A DNA stretch of 64,000 nt, from assembly GCF_000208865.1 (NCBI RefSeq), contig NC_018396.1:2690630-2754629 (forward strand). Reading direction: 5' to 3'. Positions 1 through 11,108 of this stretch are shown piece after piece. The notes beneath the pieces were generated by a model that saw only the letters and a program-made list of their open reading frames with translations, was not told where the DNA came from and did not search any database. Within the stretch, counting starts at the first letter, position 1. Each line of letters begins with the position of its first letter. The position numbers and the translations under genes were made by a program. Source of the DNA: Neospora caninum Liverpool. Its lineage: Eukaryota; Apicomplexa; Conoidasida; Eucoccidiorida; Sarcocystidae.

Positions 1-1353
1 TCTGGAGCTTTTGCCGACCTCTCCCTGCTTCCTGCGTCTGCTCCGCCGCCATCGCGCGGCCGCGCTTCTGTGAATCGGTTTTCTTCCAGTTCCAGCGCCG
101 CCTTATTCACCGTACCAAGGCTTCTTCGCTACGCTCTATTCGCTGCTCTTTCTCTCTGCGTGCTGTTCTCTCGCCGTCTTCTCTTGGAGAAAACCGCGGA
201 CGAGACATTGTTCAGAAGAGAGGAGGCGGAGAAGGCAGAGTCTCCCCCTTTTGACAATTGAAAAGACGAAGGCGTGATTCACGAAACACGATATGTCGGG
301 CTCGAAGAAACCGGGTGTACATGCACCTGGGAAAGCCCCAACACAGTTCTTCTCGCGCCGCACATACAGAACGAACATGCAGCGGTCCTGTCCGCGCCTC
401 CCGACATGTGTAGGAGGGAAGGGAAAAGGGAGAAAACGCGAACGCCTCTTCCAGCTAGAAGAGTGAGGCTCTCCAGAGGGTTCTTCGGTGAAAACAAGAG
501 TGGAGTTTCCTCTTTTTCTCCCGCTTTCCCGGACGAAGCCGGCGAGTTGTCTTGTCGCTCTTCTCGCTGGCTGCCGCGTCTAGCGAGAGCAGTTCGAGTC
601 GCGGAAAAAGTGCATGCGCTCTCTTCTTGTCTCGCCGCCTGTTTCTCCATCGCAGGAAAGGAGAAACTTTGAAGGAGCATTTCGTTTTCTGTGTCCAGGT
701 TGTAATTCTTCGAAGGGGAGGCGTTCCACAACTTTCTTCTTCCCTTTTCGCGTCAGAGAACTGAGGACGTGCTTCGGGGATCTCCCGAGGTCGTTCGTCG
801 CGGTGGGGACCAGGAAAAAAAACGGCGCTTCCGGTGTATAGTTCTCTTTTTTTGAATGGAGACCGTTTCCCCCTTTTCTCCCTTCTTCCAGGGAGAAGAA
901 GCGAACAGGTGTTTCCTCTCGTTGCTTTCCTGAGAAGTTTCTCCTTCCTCTCTCCGTTTCGGCTCTCCTGGTCCTGAGGCCGCCTTCCTGGTCTGCCGCT
1001 CCCGCTCTTTGTTTCTGTCGCCCTCCGTTTCGTCTTTCTCTTTCTGCCTCTTTCCTCCTCTCTCTGCACGTTTCGCCCGCCCGAGCAGTCTCCCTTCCGC
1101 GTCCGCGTGTATCTATGTTCTTCGTTGCACTGCTCGGCCTTCTCCGTCTCCCCTCCCTGAACGGTTCGTTTCTGTCCCCTCTCCGCGGTCCCTTCCTTCT
1201 CTCCTCTCCCTCCTCTCCCTCCTCTCCCTCCTCTCCCTCCTCTCCCTCCTCTCCCTCCTCTCCCTGCCTGCAACTGTTCGGCGTGTGGGGAGCCTAGCCT
1301 CGTCTCCTTGTCGCGCTCTTCTCTTTCTCGCTCTCCGCGTCGGTTTTTTCAGA
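1..1353. other. 5' flank of the PRP38 gene, no other gene seen
   Basis: No conserved protein is visible on either strand. The pyrimidine-rich top strand produces long purine-coded reading frames on the bottom strand (for example 455-1273) that consist of Arg/Gly/Glu repeats and look like composition artefacts. A TGCATGC element lies at about 609-615. A run of thymines followed by CAG just before the PRP38 start (about 1343-1352) looks like a splice acceptor, so the 5' UTR may contain an intron ending there. Confidence 0.5.
1199..1265. repeat. 9-bp tandem repeat (TCTCCCTCC)n
   Basis: About seven near-perfect copies of a 9-bp pyrimidine unit lie about 90 bp upstream of the PRP38 start codon, in the presumed 5' UTR or its intron. 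The pure polypyrimidine strand could form triplex-type structures; that is inference. Confidence 0.9.
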
Positions 1354-2949
1354 ATGGCGAATCGAACGGACCCTTTGGCGCAGCAGGTGCACGGCTGCAA
1401 CCCCCAGACGCTCGTCTCTCGAATTATTCGCCGGAAGATCTACGAGAGTGTGTACTGGAAAGAGCAGTGCTTCGCCCTCACTGCCGAGACGGTCCTGGAA
1501 CCCTGTGTCGCGCTGACGTACGTCGGGGGAACCTATGGCGGCAAGCGACAGCCAGCACCGTTTCTCTGCTTGGTTTTGAAGCTCCTGCAGATCCAACCGG
1601 AGACGGAAGTTGTCCTCGAATTCATCAAGCAGGAACAGTTCAAGTACTTGCGCGCAGTCGGCGCCTTCTACTTGCGCCTCGTCGGCCGGGCGTCCGAGGT
1701 GTACACGCACCTCGAGCCGCTCCTTGCGGACTACCGGAAGCTCCGGTTTCGCCTTCCCGACGGAAAGTTCGCGATTGTCTGCATGGACGAGTTTGTCGAC
1801 GACTGTTTGCGGAAGACGAACTTCTTGGACGTCGACTTGCCGGTTCTCCCGAAGCGCGAAGTCCTCGAAAACGAGGGTGATCTGCCGCCCACGCGCTTGA
1901 CCGCGCTGGAACACGACGTCGAGGTGTACGCGCCCGCGGGAGTCGCCGGCGGCGAGGGCGTGTCGGAGCGCGACCAGCAGCTCTGGCTTCTCCAGAAGGA
2001 ACAACTTCGCGAGGAGCAAAAGAAACTGCAAAGGCGCGTGCTGCAACAGCGCATGAAGCAGAAGCAACAGGAACAGGAACAACTTCTCCTCCAGCAAGTG
2101 CGCGAGCTCGAAATCGAGAACGGCGGGCCGGATCGCGGCGACAAGGAGAAACAGAGAAGCGACGACGCCGGGGACGGCTGGTGGAAGGAAAAGAAGGAAC
2201 CTGGAGACAAAGAGCGAGACAGGGAGCGAGGGGAGGGCGCAGACGGAGTCAGGAGACAGAAGAGGCGAAACGAGCGAGATGAGGGGGAAGAGGAGCGTGA
2301 GAAGCGAGAGAGAGAGTGGCATCTTTCGGGGCGCGCGCACGGCCCGAGAGGCTACGAAGGCCGAGGACACAGGACGCGGGTGGGTAGCAGAAGTCCAACG
2401 CCCGTGATCAAGAGAGAGAAGGACGATCGGCGCGAGGACGAGCGCAGGCGGCGGAGCCGTCGCGAGGAAGAAGACGCTGAGCGTCGGCGGAGGCGACACC
2501 GAGAGGAGGAAGAGGAGAGACAGCGACGACGAGACAGGCGGCGGTGGGAAGAGGAAGAAGAGCGGGAGCGGCGGCGGCGCGATCGGAGAGAAGAGCGCGA
2601 CGAAGACGAGGGCGGAGACCGAGGGAAACGAAGGAGATTCGAAGACGAGAAAGAAGAGAATCGCCGAGAGAGACGCGACGACGACGACCGGTACCGACGC
2701 AGCGTGAAGCACGAGAAGGAAAGAGACGAGGAAGAACGACGGAGGCACACGAGAGACGGGGAGCGTCGAGGCGACAGGAACAGACCCGACAAGGGAGACG
2801 CCGAGAGAGCGGAAGATGGAGCGAAAGGTCCAGCGTTCAGCTTCGGAAAGGAAAGCCGAGACCGGAAAAAGGGAAACGACGACTCCCTCTCGGTCCAGGA
2901 ATGGGATGCGCTGCGTGCACAGCTCGGTCTGAAACCTCTGAAAAAGTAA
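1354..2949 (+). CDS. PRP38: Pre-mRNA-splicing factor PRP38 with RS-like tail
   Basis: PRP38 is a component of the U4/U6.U5 tri-snRNP and pre-catalytic spliceosome, acting in the nucleus during spliceosome activation. The protein is 531 aa without introns. Residues 1-180 are a full PRP38 domain: the start MANRTDPLAQ, then VHGCNPQ, IRRKIYESVYWKEQCF, YVGGTYGG, PFLCLVLKLLQIQPE, FKYLRAVGAFYLRL and the DEFVDDCLR block all match the family. Residues 200-500 are a charged Arg/Glu/Asp/Ser tail, absent from yeast Prp38 and longer than in the human PRPF38A. The C-terminus carries LRAQLGLKPL, a short motif I associate with tri-snRNP proteins. The ATG at 1354 was chosen because it starts the conserved domain and follows a probable 5' UTR splice acceptor; the frame upstream has only low-complexity sequence. 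Confidence 0.95.
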   Translation: MANRTDPLAQQVHGCNPQTLVSRIIRRKIYESVYWKEQCFALTAETVLEPCVALTYVGGTYGGKRQPAPFLCLVLKLLQIQPETEVVLEFIKQEQFKYLRAVGAFYLRLVGRASEVYTHLEPLLADYRKLRFRLPDGKFAIVCMDEFVDDCLRKTNFLDVDLPVLPKREVLENEGDLPPTRLTALEHDVEVYAPAGVAGGEGVSERDQQLWLLQKEQLREEQKKLQRRVLQQRMKQKQQEQEQLLLQQVRELEIENGGPDRGDKEKQRSDDAGDGWWKEKKEPGDKERDRERGEGADGVRRQKRRNERDEGEEEREKREREWHLSGRAHGPRGYEGRGHRTRVGSRSPTPVIKREKDDRREDERRRRSRREEEDAERRRRRHREEEEERQRRRDRRRWEEEEERERRRRDRREERDEDEGGDRGKRRRFEDEKEENRRERRDDDDRYRRSVKHEKERDEEERRRHTRDGERRGDRNRPDKGDAERAEDGAKGPAFSFGKESRDRKKGNDDSLSVQEWDALRAQLGLKPLKK

Positions 2950-4000
2950 CGGTCACAAAGGCAAGGTTATAGGACGAAAAGAGAGAAAGAGCCAGAAAGA
3001 AAGAAGAGGCGAGAAAGTGGTGAGAGGGAGAGGAGAAAACCAGATGACGTGGGGGAGGGAGGGCGTGTGTAAAGCACAACAGAGATAGAGAAGAAGAAAA
3101 ACGAGAGAACAGGGACGGAAAAGAGAAGGACCGACGCACAGAGGAGTTGCGAAGAAGGGCGGCACACGGTGTGGATCGAAGCAAAAGGCGAGATAGCGGC
3201 GAGTGACAGAGACGACGAGGCAAGGCAGAGAGCCTTGGAATATACGGAGAACTGAAAAGAGAGAGAAAGGCGAAGGAGAATGCGGCAGGAAAGCAGAAAA
3301 GACAGAGAGGCGAACAGAGATAACAAGGCGGTCAAGACGGCTTCTTTTTGTTTTTGCCCAGAAGGATCCCAGATTACCCTGATTATCTTAGTGAAGCCGA
3401 GAGGTCCCGCAAACACCGGCGGTGTCGCCCAGCCGAAGCGGACGGCGCGGATCTCTTTTCTTTTTCGTGTGTAACTCGAGGGCTCTTGTGTAACTTTTTC
3501 CTGGTGTCTCTTCGCAGCCATCCTGTCCTTTTTCTGGTGATTCTCCGTGAAGACGGCTGCAGGTGAAACACCTCTTTTTAAAAAACGTATTCCTGTCTGG
3601 CGGCTCGCGTTTTTTTCTTCTTGGCTGTCCTCATCAACCTCATTTTGCTCGAGCAGAAACTGCTTCAAACAGTGTTTTCTGAGGCAGGCGTTTTGTATTT
3701 CTATCTTCTGCGGCAGCGATGTGTTGCGCTGTTTTCTCCGGAGGCGATCGACGGTGGTGATCTCTAATCACATCGTTTGAGCAGTCCGATCGTGTTCTAT
3801 CTATGTATACTGGCGGTAGTGCGTCTGTGGCAGTTTCGGTCGTCTTTGAAAGCCGAGTTGCGCAAAAAAACGGATTTTTTCGTTGCCAGTGTACCACAGA
3901 TTCACGCATGCAGACACACAGGCATGCATACACACCGACACATCTACAAGTGTCTGAATTTGGGCGCCCATATGTATGCATATACGAACATATATATGCG

Positions 4001-4005
<5 letters not shown>

Positions 4006-4034
<29 letters not shown>
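4006..4034. repeat. (TA)n microsatellite in a TA/CA-rich block
   Basis: An uninterrupted TA run sits within a wider 3900-4170 block of TATG, TACA and CACA variants. Confidence 0.95.
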
Positions 4035-4037
<3 letters not shown>

Positions 4038-4975
4038 GGATATAGTAGATGGGTGCATACACATATGTATATGTGTGTACATAGTTACATCTACGCGCAC
4101 ATATATGCGCATGCATAGTTATACACATTCAGATATATATGTATGTATATATATATATGTAAACTAGCATTTGCAGTAGACAAGAAGTAGAGGGGGCGTC
4201 TCAGTTTAAGGCGAGTCTGTCGCCTTTTCGTGGATGGCCTGGGACACCACAGCGAATTTCCCATTTTATGGTTTTGAACAGCTTTTTGAGTTAGGTGTAG
4301 GTCGTTATGGGCGTGCGTTTTGGAAAACTACTGCTCGATTTCACGCGAAGAACAAACGAATCAGAAGTCCTTCGACACACGCGTTCCGCATCTGCATGCA
4401 TGACGTGCAGATGCCCCTGGAGTACACTAAACGCCTGCAGTTGTAGATATGCCGACGCAAAACGCATGCAGATATCTTCTATCTGTATAGGCATTCACAG
4501 TGCACTAGGTATTCCCTTACAGATACATATATGTGCAAATGCATATATCTGCAAAATACACATATTTTAAAATAGGTATACATCATACAAGCATACATAA
4601 AATTGTTGTTTTTCTGTAGATGTCACGATCGCTCTTCTGTGTCTTTTGTTTTTGTGAGGAGCGTCCCGTCGGGAAAAGAAGCAAATCTGTGCGTTTAACG
4701 GAGCGCGCCCGTCGCTGCCGAAAAGAGAAAAACTATTTTCAAAGAAGATCATCTGTACAGGCGAGCAGAAGTCTCTGTCGGCTTGTAGGTACACTTCAGC
4801 AGAAAGGCGTTTGAGTGCAGCGGGATTGCCTGCATGTCGACACAAGGCAACAAAAGATCTCAGTTTACCTGTTTGAGAGGATAAAGGAAGTGGTGGAATT
4901 CACAGTTACCTTTTCTAAAGTCCTCTGAATGTGTAAATCACGAGATACATTTCTCTCTAAACATGTGTGCTTCCG

Positions 4976-4998
4976 TATATATATATATATATATATAC
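4976..4998. repeat. (TA)n microsatellite
   Basis: A perfect alternating TA tract in the PRP38-RCC1 intergenic region. Confidence 0.9.
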
Positions 4999-5258
4999 AT
5001 GTAGAAAAGTCCAGTCGCAAGACCGTTTAAATGCGTGCATGTATCTGTGCCGCAGACTGTTTTTCGTACATGCACAAAAAGAAAAATGTATGCATATGAG
5101 GATCTTAAAAACGCATATATTTATGCCTCAACATATATATGTCTATGCGTAACGATCCATTTATTTATATAATTTGCTGTCGAACAAGTGTCGTTTCACG
5201 AGCGTGTATTCATACAGGTGCGAATAGATATAACCCTACATGTCTATGAAAGGAAAAG

Positions 5259-5283
5259 TATATATATACATATATATATATAT
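5259..5283. repeat. (TA)n microsatellite, interrupted
   Basis: A TA tract with one CA interruption. Confidence 0.85.
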
Positions 5284-5605
5284 TATTTTTGGGTAAGTGG
5301 CCTTGGAATTTTTGTGTATCGCCCTCAGGAGGTAGGACGTTTATTTTCTTCCGAGACTCTTCTACTCAGCGTACGTGCCTGCGGCGTGACCACCCTCCTC
5401 TGGACTCGTCGCCTCGCGGCTTTTTCTACGACTTACACGACGTGTGAAGTGAATACAGTCCTCCCTCCCAAGAACTTTACAGCTGCTTCAATATAGATTT
5501 ATGTCCATTTCCGTTCAACCTTTTGCAGATGTACATTTGGAGTGCTAGAAGTGGATTTCTACCAGCACAGAGATTTATGCATTGTCGTAGATGTGTATAT
5601 GCACA

Positions 5606-5615
5606 AATATATATG

Positions 5616-5652
<37 letters not shown>

Positions 5653-5658
5653 ATATAT
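5606..5658. repeat. (TA)n microsatellite, compound
   Basis: Three TA blocks separated by single G or T interruptions, followed by a short GT tract (5663-5678). Confidence 0.9.
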
Positions 5659-6334
5659 GTATAGGTGTGTGTGTGTGTGGAGACTGAGGTACAGAGATAG
5701 GGGTGTCTATGCAACACGGATAACTCGGTTTGTGAACGGAGAGAGATCGCGTTGTAGAAATGGATCTCTCTGGAGGTTTGTGGAAGGGGGGGATCCCGTC
5801 CTGACCTCGCCCGTGGTGGGATTCCAACGTTTCCAGGGGAGAAGGAACTGAGGTCCGTCGGAGTCGAAAGAAGGGAGATGGGACGTTTCTTTTTTCCGCG
5901 TGTTTGCATGCGCGACGGCGCCCCAGGATGCCGGATCGAGAGCCCTCTCAGCCGCCGCTCGGAGCTTCGACGGAGGCAGGCAAGCAGCCGCTGCGGCAGT
6001 TTCCACTGCTTCCTTTTACAGGAAAAAACAAAAGAGCGGGGCGAAGGGAGGGCAGAGAGCAGACGCCAGTAAGGAGGGAGACGCAATCACCGCAAGAACG
6101 ACGCAGCAAAGAAGACGGAGAGCGCGAGAACGAACAGCGATGACGGATTGGGGTGTATCTGGCCTGTCGCTTATATAATAACCGTCAGGGAACAGAATCG
6201 ACCGTGAAGAAGCAAAACGGAGGAAGACCGCAGGCCACATGGACAGAGAGAAGTACGTGAGGACTACATGCGCCTGCGAAGACATGTGCGAATATCACAG
6301 AAACATCTTTATCAGTATACATATTTATAGAGTT

Positions 6335-6353
6335 GTATATATATATATATATA
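6335..6353. repeat. (TA)n microsatellite
   Basis: A short perfect TA tract in the PRP38-RCC1 intergenic region. Confidence 0.85.
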
Positions 6354-7636
6354 AATATGACAAATGTATCATATACATATAATCCAGATGAAATAGGAAT
6401 AAACAGATATCTACATGGCTCCATCTCTGCAGAGTGGTGTCTAAGAAGGAAGAGAGAGGAACATGGACGGGGAAAAGCTAACGCAGAGAGATGGGTCTTC
6501 CTATATCTGGATGCGTGGACAGAACATTCACCAGGGTACGCGTCACCCGGTGTGTGAAAACTCTTTGCGCATGTGCTGGGAGGATTGCTTGTCACATTTC
6601 GTGTTTTTGCTCGTGTTCGGGAAGACGCCGTTTCCGTCTGCTTGGCTTTTCTGTTTGCCTCGGGTGCGAGATTTCTCTCTCTTTTCTCTACCGGCCAATA
6701 TGCGGGGGGCAAGAAGTCGACAGAGGAGAGATCAATTTGGATCTCTTTTTCTTCATTCTCCGGCCCTCGAACAGAAATCGACTGAAACAGGCGAAAGCCC
6801 TCCACGTCCCGCCTGCGGCACGCGGCTGAGAAAAGCGAAGCGAGTCGTCGGGGCTGTCGATTTCTCCCCTCAGCTTTTGCAGAAGCTGCGCATCCCACGC
6901 GCACAGGCCAGAAAGGAGGAGAGAGTCCGAGAGAATGGAAAGACGACGCTCTTTCCTCTGTGGAGCAACGGAGTTCAGGTGGAAAAGAAGGGAGCGCAAA
7001 AAGGCCCGAGGAAGAGAAGAAGGGAAGCAAACGAGAAGAAGAGCGACAGAGCAAGAGACATGCGAATCTGGAGGCAACGAAAAAAACGGATCGATGAAAA
7101 GACGAATCTAAGGGACCCGCTGAAGCAATGCCTCTACAGTGCAGCCTTCCTCTCGTTCGTACTCTTCTTGTTTCGCGTTTCGCACAAGGTTTGTGCTCGT
7201 GCCTCGTTTCGCCCCGGTCTTTCTTCGCTTCAATTTGCTGTCTGTGTCTTCAGTCTCTCGCGCAGTTTTTTCTCTGTCCCCGTTTCCTGCTCTCTCTGAT
7301 ACCCTCTTATTCTCCTCACCTTCTTCCTTCGTGTAAACACTCGAAAAGGAAAACGGATTCGGCCTCGTCGGCGCACGCGAAACGTCGCCCGCAGAGGCCT
7401 TGAAACTGAGCGGCGCGGCGTCCGGGAAGACATGCAAAAACAGGAGCATAAATACAGTATTTACGTAGGTATGTACCACGTGTATCTATGAGCGCCTGAA
7501 GGCGCAGGAATGTCCAGATCGAGACGTGTGCGACTAGAGTACCCAGATCGAATTGCATGCGTACACGCAACAGATAAAACAGAACCAGAAAGGGGGAGAG
7601 GCCAACAAGCGTGTATATTTACATGTACAAATGAAC

Positions 7637-7698
7637 TATATATATATATATATATACAAATATGATTATATATATATATATATATTTATATATATTTA
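7637..7698. repeat. (TA)n microsatellite, compound
   Basis: Two long TA blocks split by an ACAAATATGATT spacer. They lie about 130 bp beyond the stop codon of the RCC1 gene, within its presumed 3' UTR. Confidence 0.9.
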
Positions 7699-7825
7699 TG
7701 TTGGGGGAGGTGTATAGTTGATGCATGGCTCACGAGGTGTTTGCGATAAGGTGCTTCCGGACGGTGTTGGAAAGAGGAGATTCTCGAGCTTGTTTTCGCG
7801 GATTTCCGGATTTCTCTGGCGTCTC

Positions 7826-10800
7826 TTACGCGTCAGGCGTCTCCTCTGGAGCGGCTTCTTTCGGCGCACTCTGCATGCGGTCGACAACGGGCGGCGCCTT
7901 TCCTTGCGGCGATTGCTTGCTCGACCTCTCGCGCCGCGACGCAGCTTTTTTGAACATCTCCATTCTCTCTTCTCCCCGGCGAAGCCGGTAGCAAAGATCT
8001 GCGGCTTGGCGCGCTTCTTCTTCTTGCTCCTCGAGTTTGCGGTACCAACTGCCGAACCTGAGGATCCCGGCAGGGAGGACGGGACGTGAAGCGGCTTCAG
8101 TGAAGGAGGGGAAATGCGAAAACGCGGAAAAAGCAAAGGGAGCGTACTGGCGCGGGGAAGGCCGAGGCTCAGAAGGGCACGAGAGGGAGAGACGCGCGCA
8201 AGCAAACTCAAGAAAAGAAGTGGGGAGGACCGAAGAGAGCGCAGATGAGGCGAGAAAAGAGGGACAGCAGGACGGAAGCGGAAGGGGGTGACGAAACGAG
8301 GACGCGCGCAGGGAGAGAGACAGACCGGCGAGACCGCAGAAGGCGGAGAACGAGGAAGAGAGAGAAACAAAAAGAGGGAAAACGCAAGACCAGGTCGGGG
8401 AGGGAGAAAGTCCATGTCTCGGGGCAGCAGGCGGCAAATACGTAGAAGCAGGCGCGACAGGGACGAGAGTTCTTCGAGAGTCGCGAAGGCGTGCAGAAGA
8501 CGAGAACATGAGCGCCGCCAAAATACAGAACTCACTGGTCGCCGAAGCTGCAGAGAGCCGCACAAGGCACCGGAAGAAAAGAAGCACACAGAGAGAGGTC
8601 TTTTGAAGAAGGAGTTGCACGTGGTCCAAAGAGCAGCACGATCAGATCTGCAGAAAAGGCAATGAGGAGCGGGGGTGCGTTTGCAGAGAGCTCGAGGCAC
8701 AGCCATACTGAAAGGCATATATCAGCAGACATGAATTCACGTGCGAGACACACACGATCATCGGTTCAGAGAGACTCAGCGATCGAAAGGCACCCGGGCC
8801 TCACCATATACAACTGGTTGGCCCTAGTCGCCTCCCTCTACAAGTAAATGCATCCTTTTGTATAAACATATGGATTTGAATACATGTAAATATGGGCGTG
8901 GGGACATGGAGGTACGAAACTCGATACAGATTGGGAAATGGAGAAAGATCGAGAGATCGACGGACTGGACAACAGACAGGCGAACCGGGTAGCGTTGCCG
9001 AGCAGAAGTCGATTGAAACCGCGCAAGAAATGTGAAAGAGACGTGGGCGGTAGGAAGGATGGGCGGCGCCGTGCGGTGTCTCCATGTCGGCTGTGTGTCT
9101 CCGCAGTTTCCGTCTTCGTGCCGCTTGCAGGCGTTTCGTATCTGTCCCTTTCTCACTTGAACTGTGCATTTTTGGGATTGAGGGATCCTCCCGTACAGCT
9201 CGCGTGGCCGACGCGTCGGTTTTCAGCAATTCGTTGCGAGGCGGCAGCGGCTTCTTCGTCGCGCTTCGGGCGCCGCTTCGCCTCCGCTTGGCGTCGCCCT
9301 CGCTCGCTGCGCTTCTCTTCTTGTCCCGGGCCGTCTGAGACGCCAAACTCTTCCTCTTCGTCGCTGTACATTTCGTTGTCCTCCTGACCCCTGCCGAACC
9401 TACTCTTCCTCGCCTCTGTTCTCTTTCCTCGCTCGCCGCTCCGGCGCGAAGACGGCCGTGAGCACCGTGCGCACGGGCTCTGAGGGGCGACCGCAGAAAC
9501 GCAGTTCTTCTCGTCCATCTCGAGGCTTTCTTCGGTCTTCACAGCGCCGCGACGGCGGGCGAGGCGGCGGGGGAGGCTTCGTCCAGGCGCTTTGCTCTGG
9601 CGCGCGTCTCCGCGAGGCGACCGTCGCCCCCTTCTCCTCTCTCCATTAAAAGAAAAGACGTCGCTCGCTTCTTCTCCTTTTCTCCTTTCCGCGGGCGAGG
9701 CCACGTGCCCAGATTGCCAGCGAGGCCGGGGCGTCGAGGCGCCTTCCCAGTGACGCTGGCTCTCTCGTGCGGAGGGTACGGCGCGTTGTTCAGGTTTCTC
9801 GGTCCTTTGAGCGTCCTTCCCGGAGTTGCGAAGACGGAAAGACGCAGGCCTGCCGCCGCCACGCACCGCCGCCTGAGACTCTCCGGACGAAGAGTCACTC
9901 TGGCTCCTGCGGCGCGGGGCAGATCCGAGAGAGCGAAACGCGCAGGCGGCGCGGAAGTCCGCAGCTGCGCCCTCGTGTCGCCCCGAGCTTGTGCTCCTTT
10001 CAGACGCCGAGCGGAAAGCAGTCGGGGCCACGCTGGTGGGTGTCGCCGGCGCGGAGGGCGTGCGCGGGCTCCCGAGGGGAGAGTTGGAGACAGAGACCGA
10101 GAGAAACGGATTCAAGACGTCGGCAACGGAAGAGACAAAGCTGCAGTTGCTGCATGGACTCGCAAACACCTGGACCGCCGGCGAAAACAAAAACGCCGGA
10201 ACCAGCACAGGGAGCGGCTGCGCGAAAACAGAAAAGGCATGCGCAGAGAAACCTCAAATGCATGCGCAGGAACCGAAGGATGGGTTGTTTGCCCCCATCG
10301 CGGGACGACGCCTCTCCCCTCCGGAACGGGCGTATGCGCCTTCCTACCAGGGTACGGGGAACACTGAGGTATATTTCTCGTGAAAGGCAGACTTCGTCCG
10401 CCGGCACTACATACATCTCTTTGTGTGATTTACCACAGGATGCGTGCTGACAGAGAGGTATGTCTATTTGTGGCTATCTGCGACGAATCAAAGGCCTGGC
10501 GGATTCTCGTTTTCGACCGCCAGAGGAAGGTCGAAGTCGCGCACAAGGCGTTCTCTCCTCGGGAACGGAAGCATACGTCCCTTTCTCGGTTTGGGCCGAG
10601 TTCGGACAGTCGCCCAAGCGGCGAGCGAAGCGAAAAAAAAACGTTCTCACCTGGTTGTCTAGGCGATCCGACAGGCCGAGCTGTCCCTGTTCGTGACTGC
10701 CCCACGCGTAGACGAACCCGCGGAGAGTGACGGCGAGAGAGTAGAGGGGACCGAGGGCAAGAGTAACGACGCTTTTGTCGCGAAGGAATTCCACAACCTA

Positions 10801-11057
10801 CGCAAAAAGCGAAACCTCTCGGGAGCGATGGAACACAGCGGGAGGCCGTGGCACAACAGCAGCACAAAGCAAGCGCGCGAGAGACTCTGCTGGGTTGACC
10901 CTTCTCCGCCTCCAGAATCGTATATTCAACTACACGTCAACCGATATATATAGGTGCACGTAGGCATGCAGGTCGATGAACGAAGATGGAATATACAAAT
11001 ATATATATGTTTTATAGAAATATATATATATATATATGTATATGTATATATACATAC

Positions 11058-11108
<51 letters not shown>

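Larger units (their letters stand above)
2950..7825. other. Intergenic region between convergent PRP38 and RCC1 genes
   Basis: This is the space between the 3' ends of PRP38 (+) and the RCC1-repeat gene (-), so it should hold two 3' UTRs and terminators. It is rich in purine runs (2950-3300), TA and CA dinucleotides (3900-4170 and several later blocks) and TGCATGC-like elements. An ATG frame at 6463-7299 (+) is open for 278 codons, but it is Arg/Lys-rich, has no recognisable domain and lies in strand-biased sequence, so I do not call it a gene. Confidence 0.5.

Noticed and set aside
455..1273. 272-codon minus-strand frame made of Arg/Gly/Glu repeats
   Set aside because: It is the antisense of a polypyrimidine tract and a 9-bp repeat; a composition artefact.
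1294..2748. 484-codon open frame on the minus strand opposite PRP38
   Set aside because: It mirrors the PRP38 coding sequence; Leu/Ser/Pro-rich translation is the shadow of the Glu/Arg tail, with no domain and no proper ATG context.
6463..7299. 278-codon ATG frame (+) between PRP38 and the RCC1 gene
   Set aside because: Low-complexity basic translation in strand-biased 3' flanking DNA; no domain, no splice evidence.
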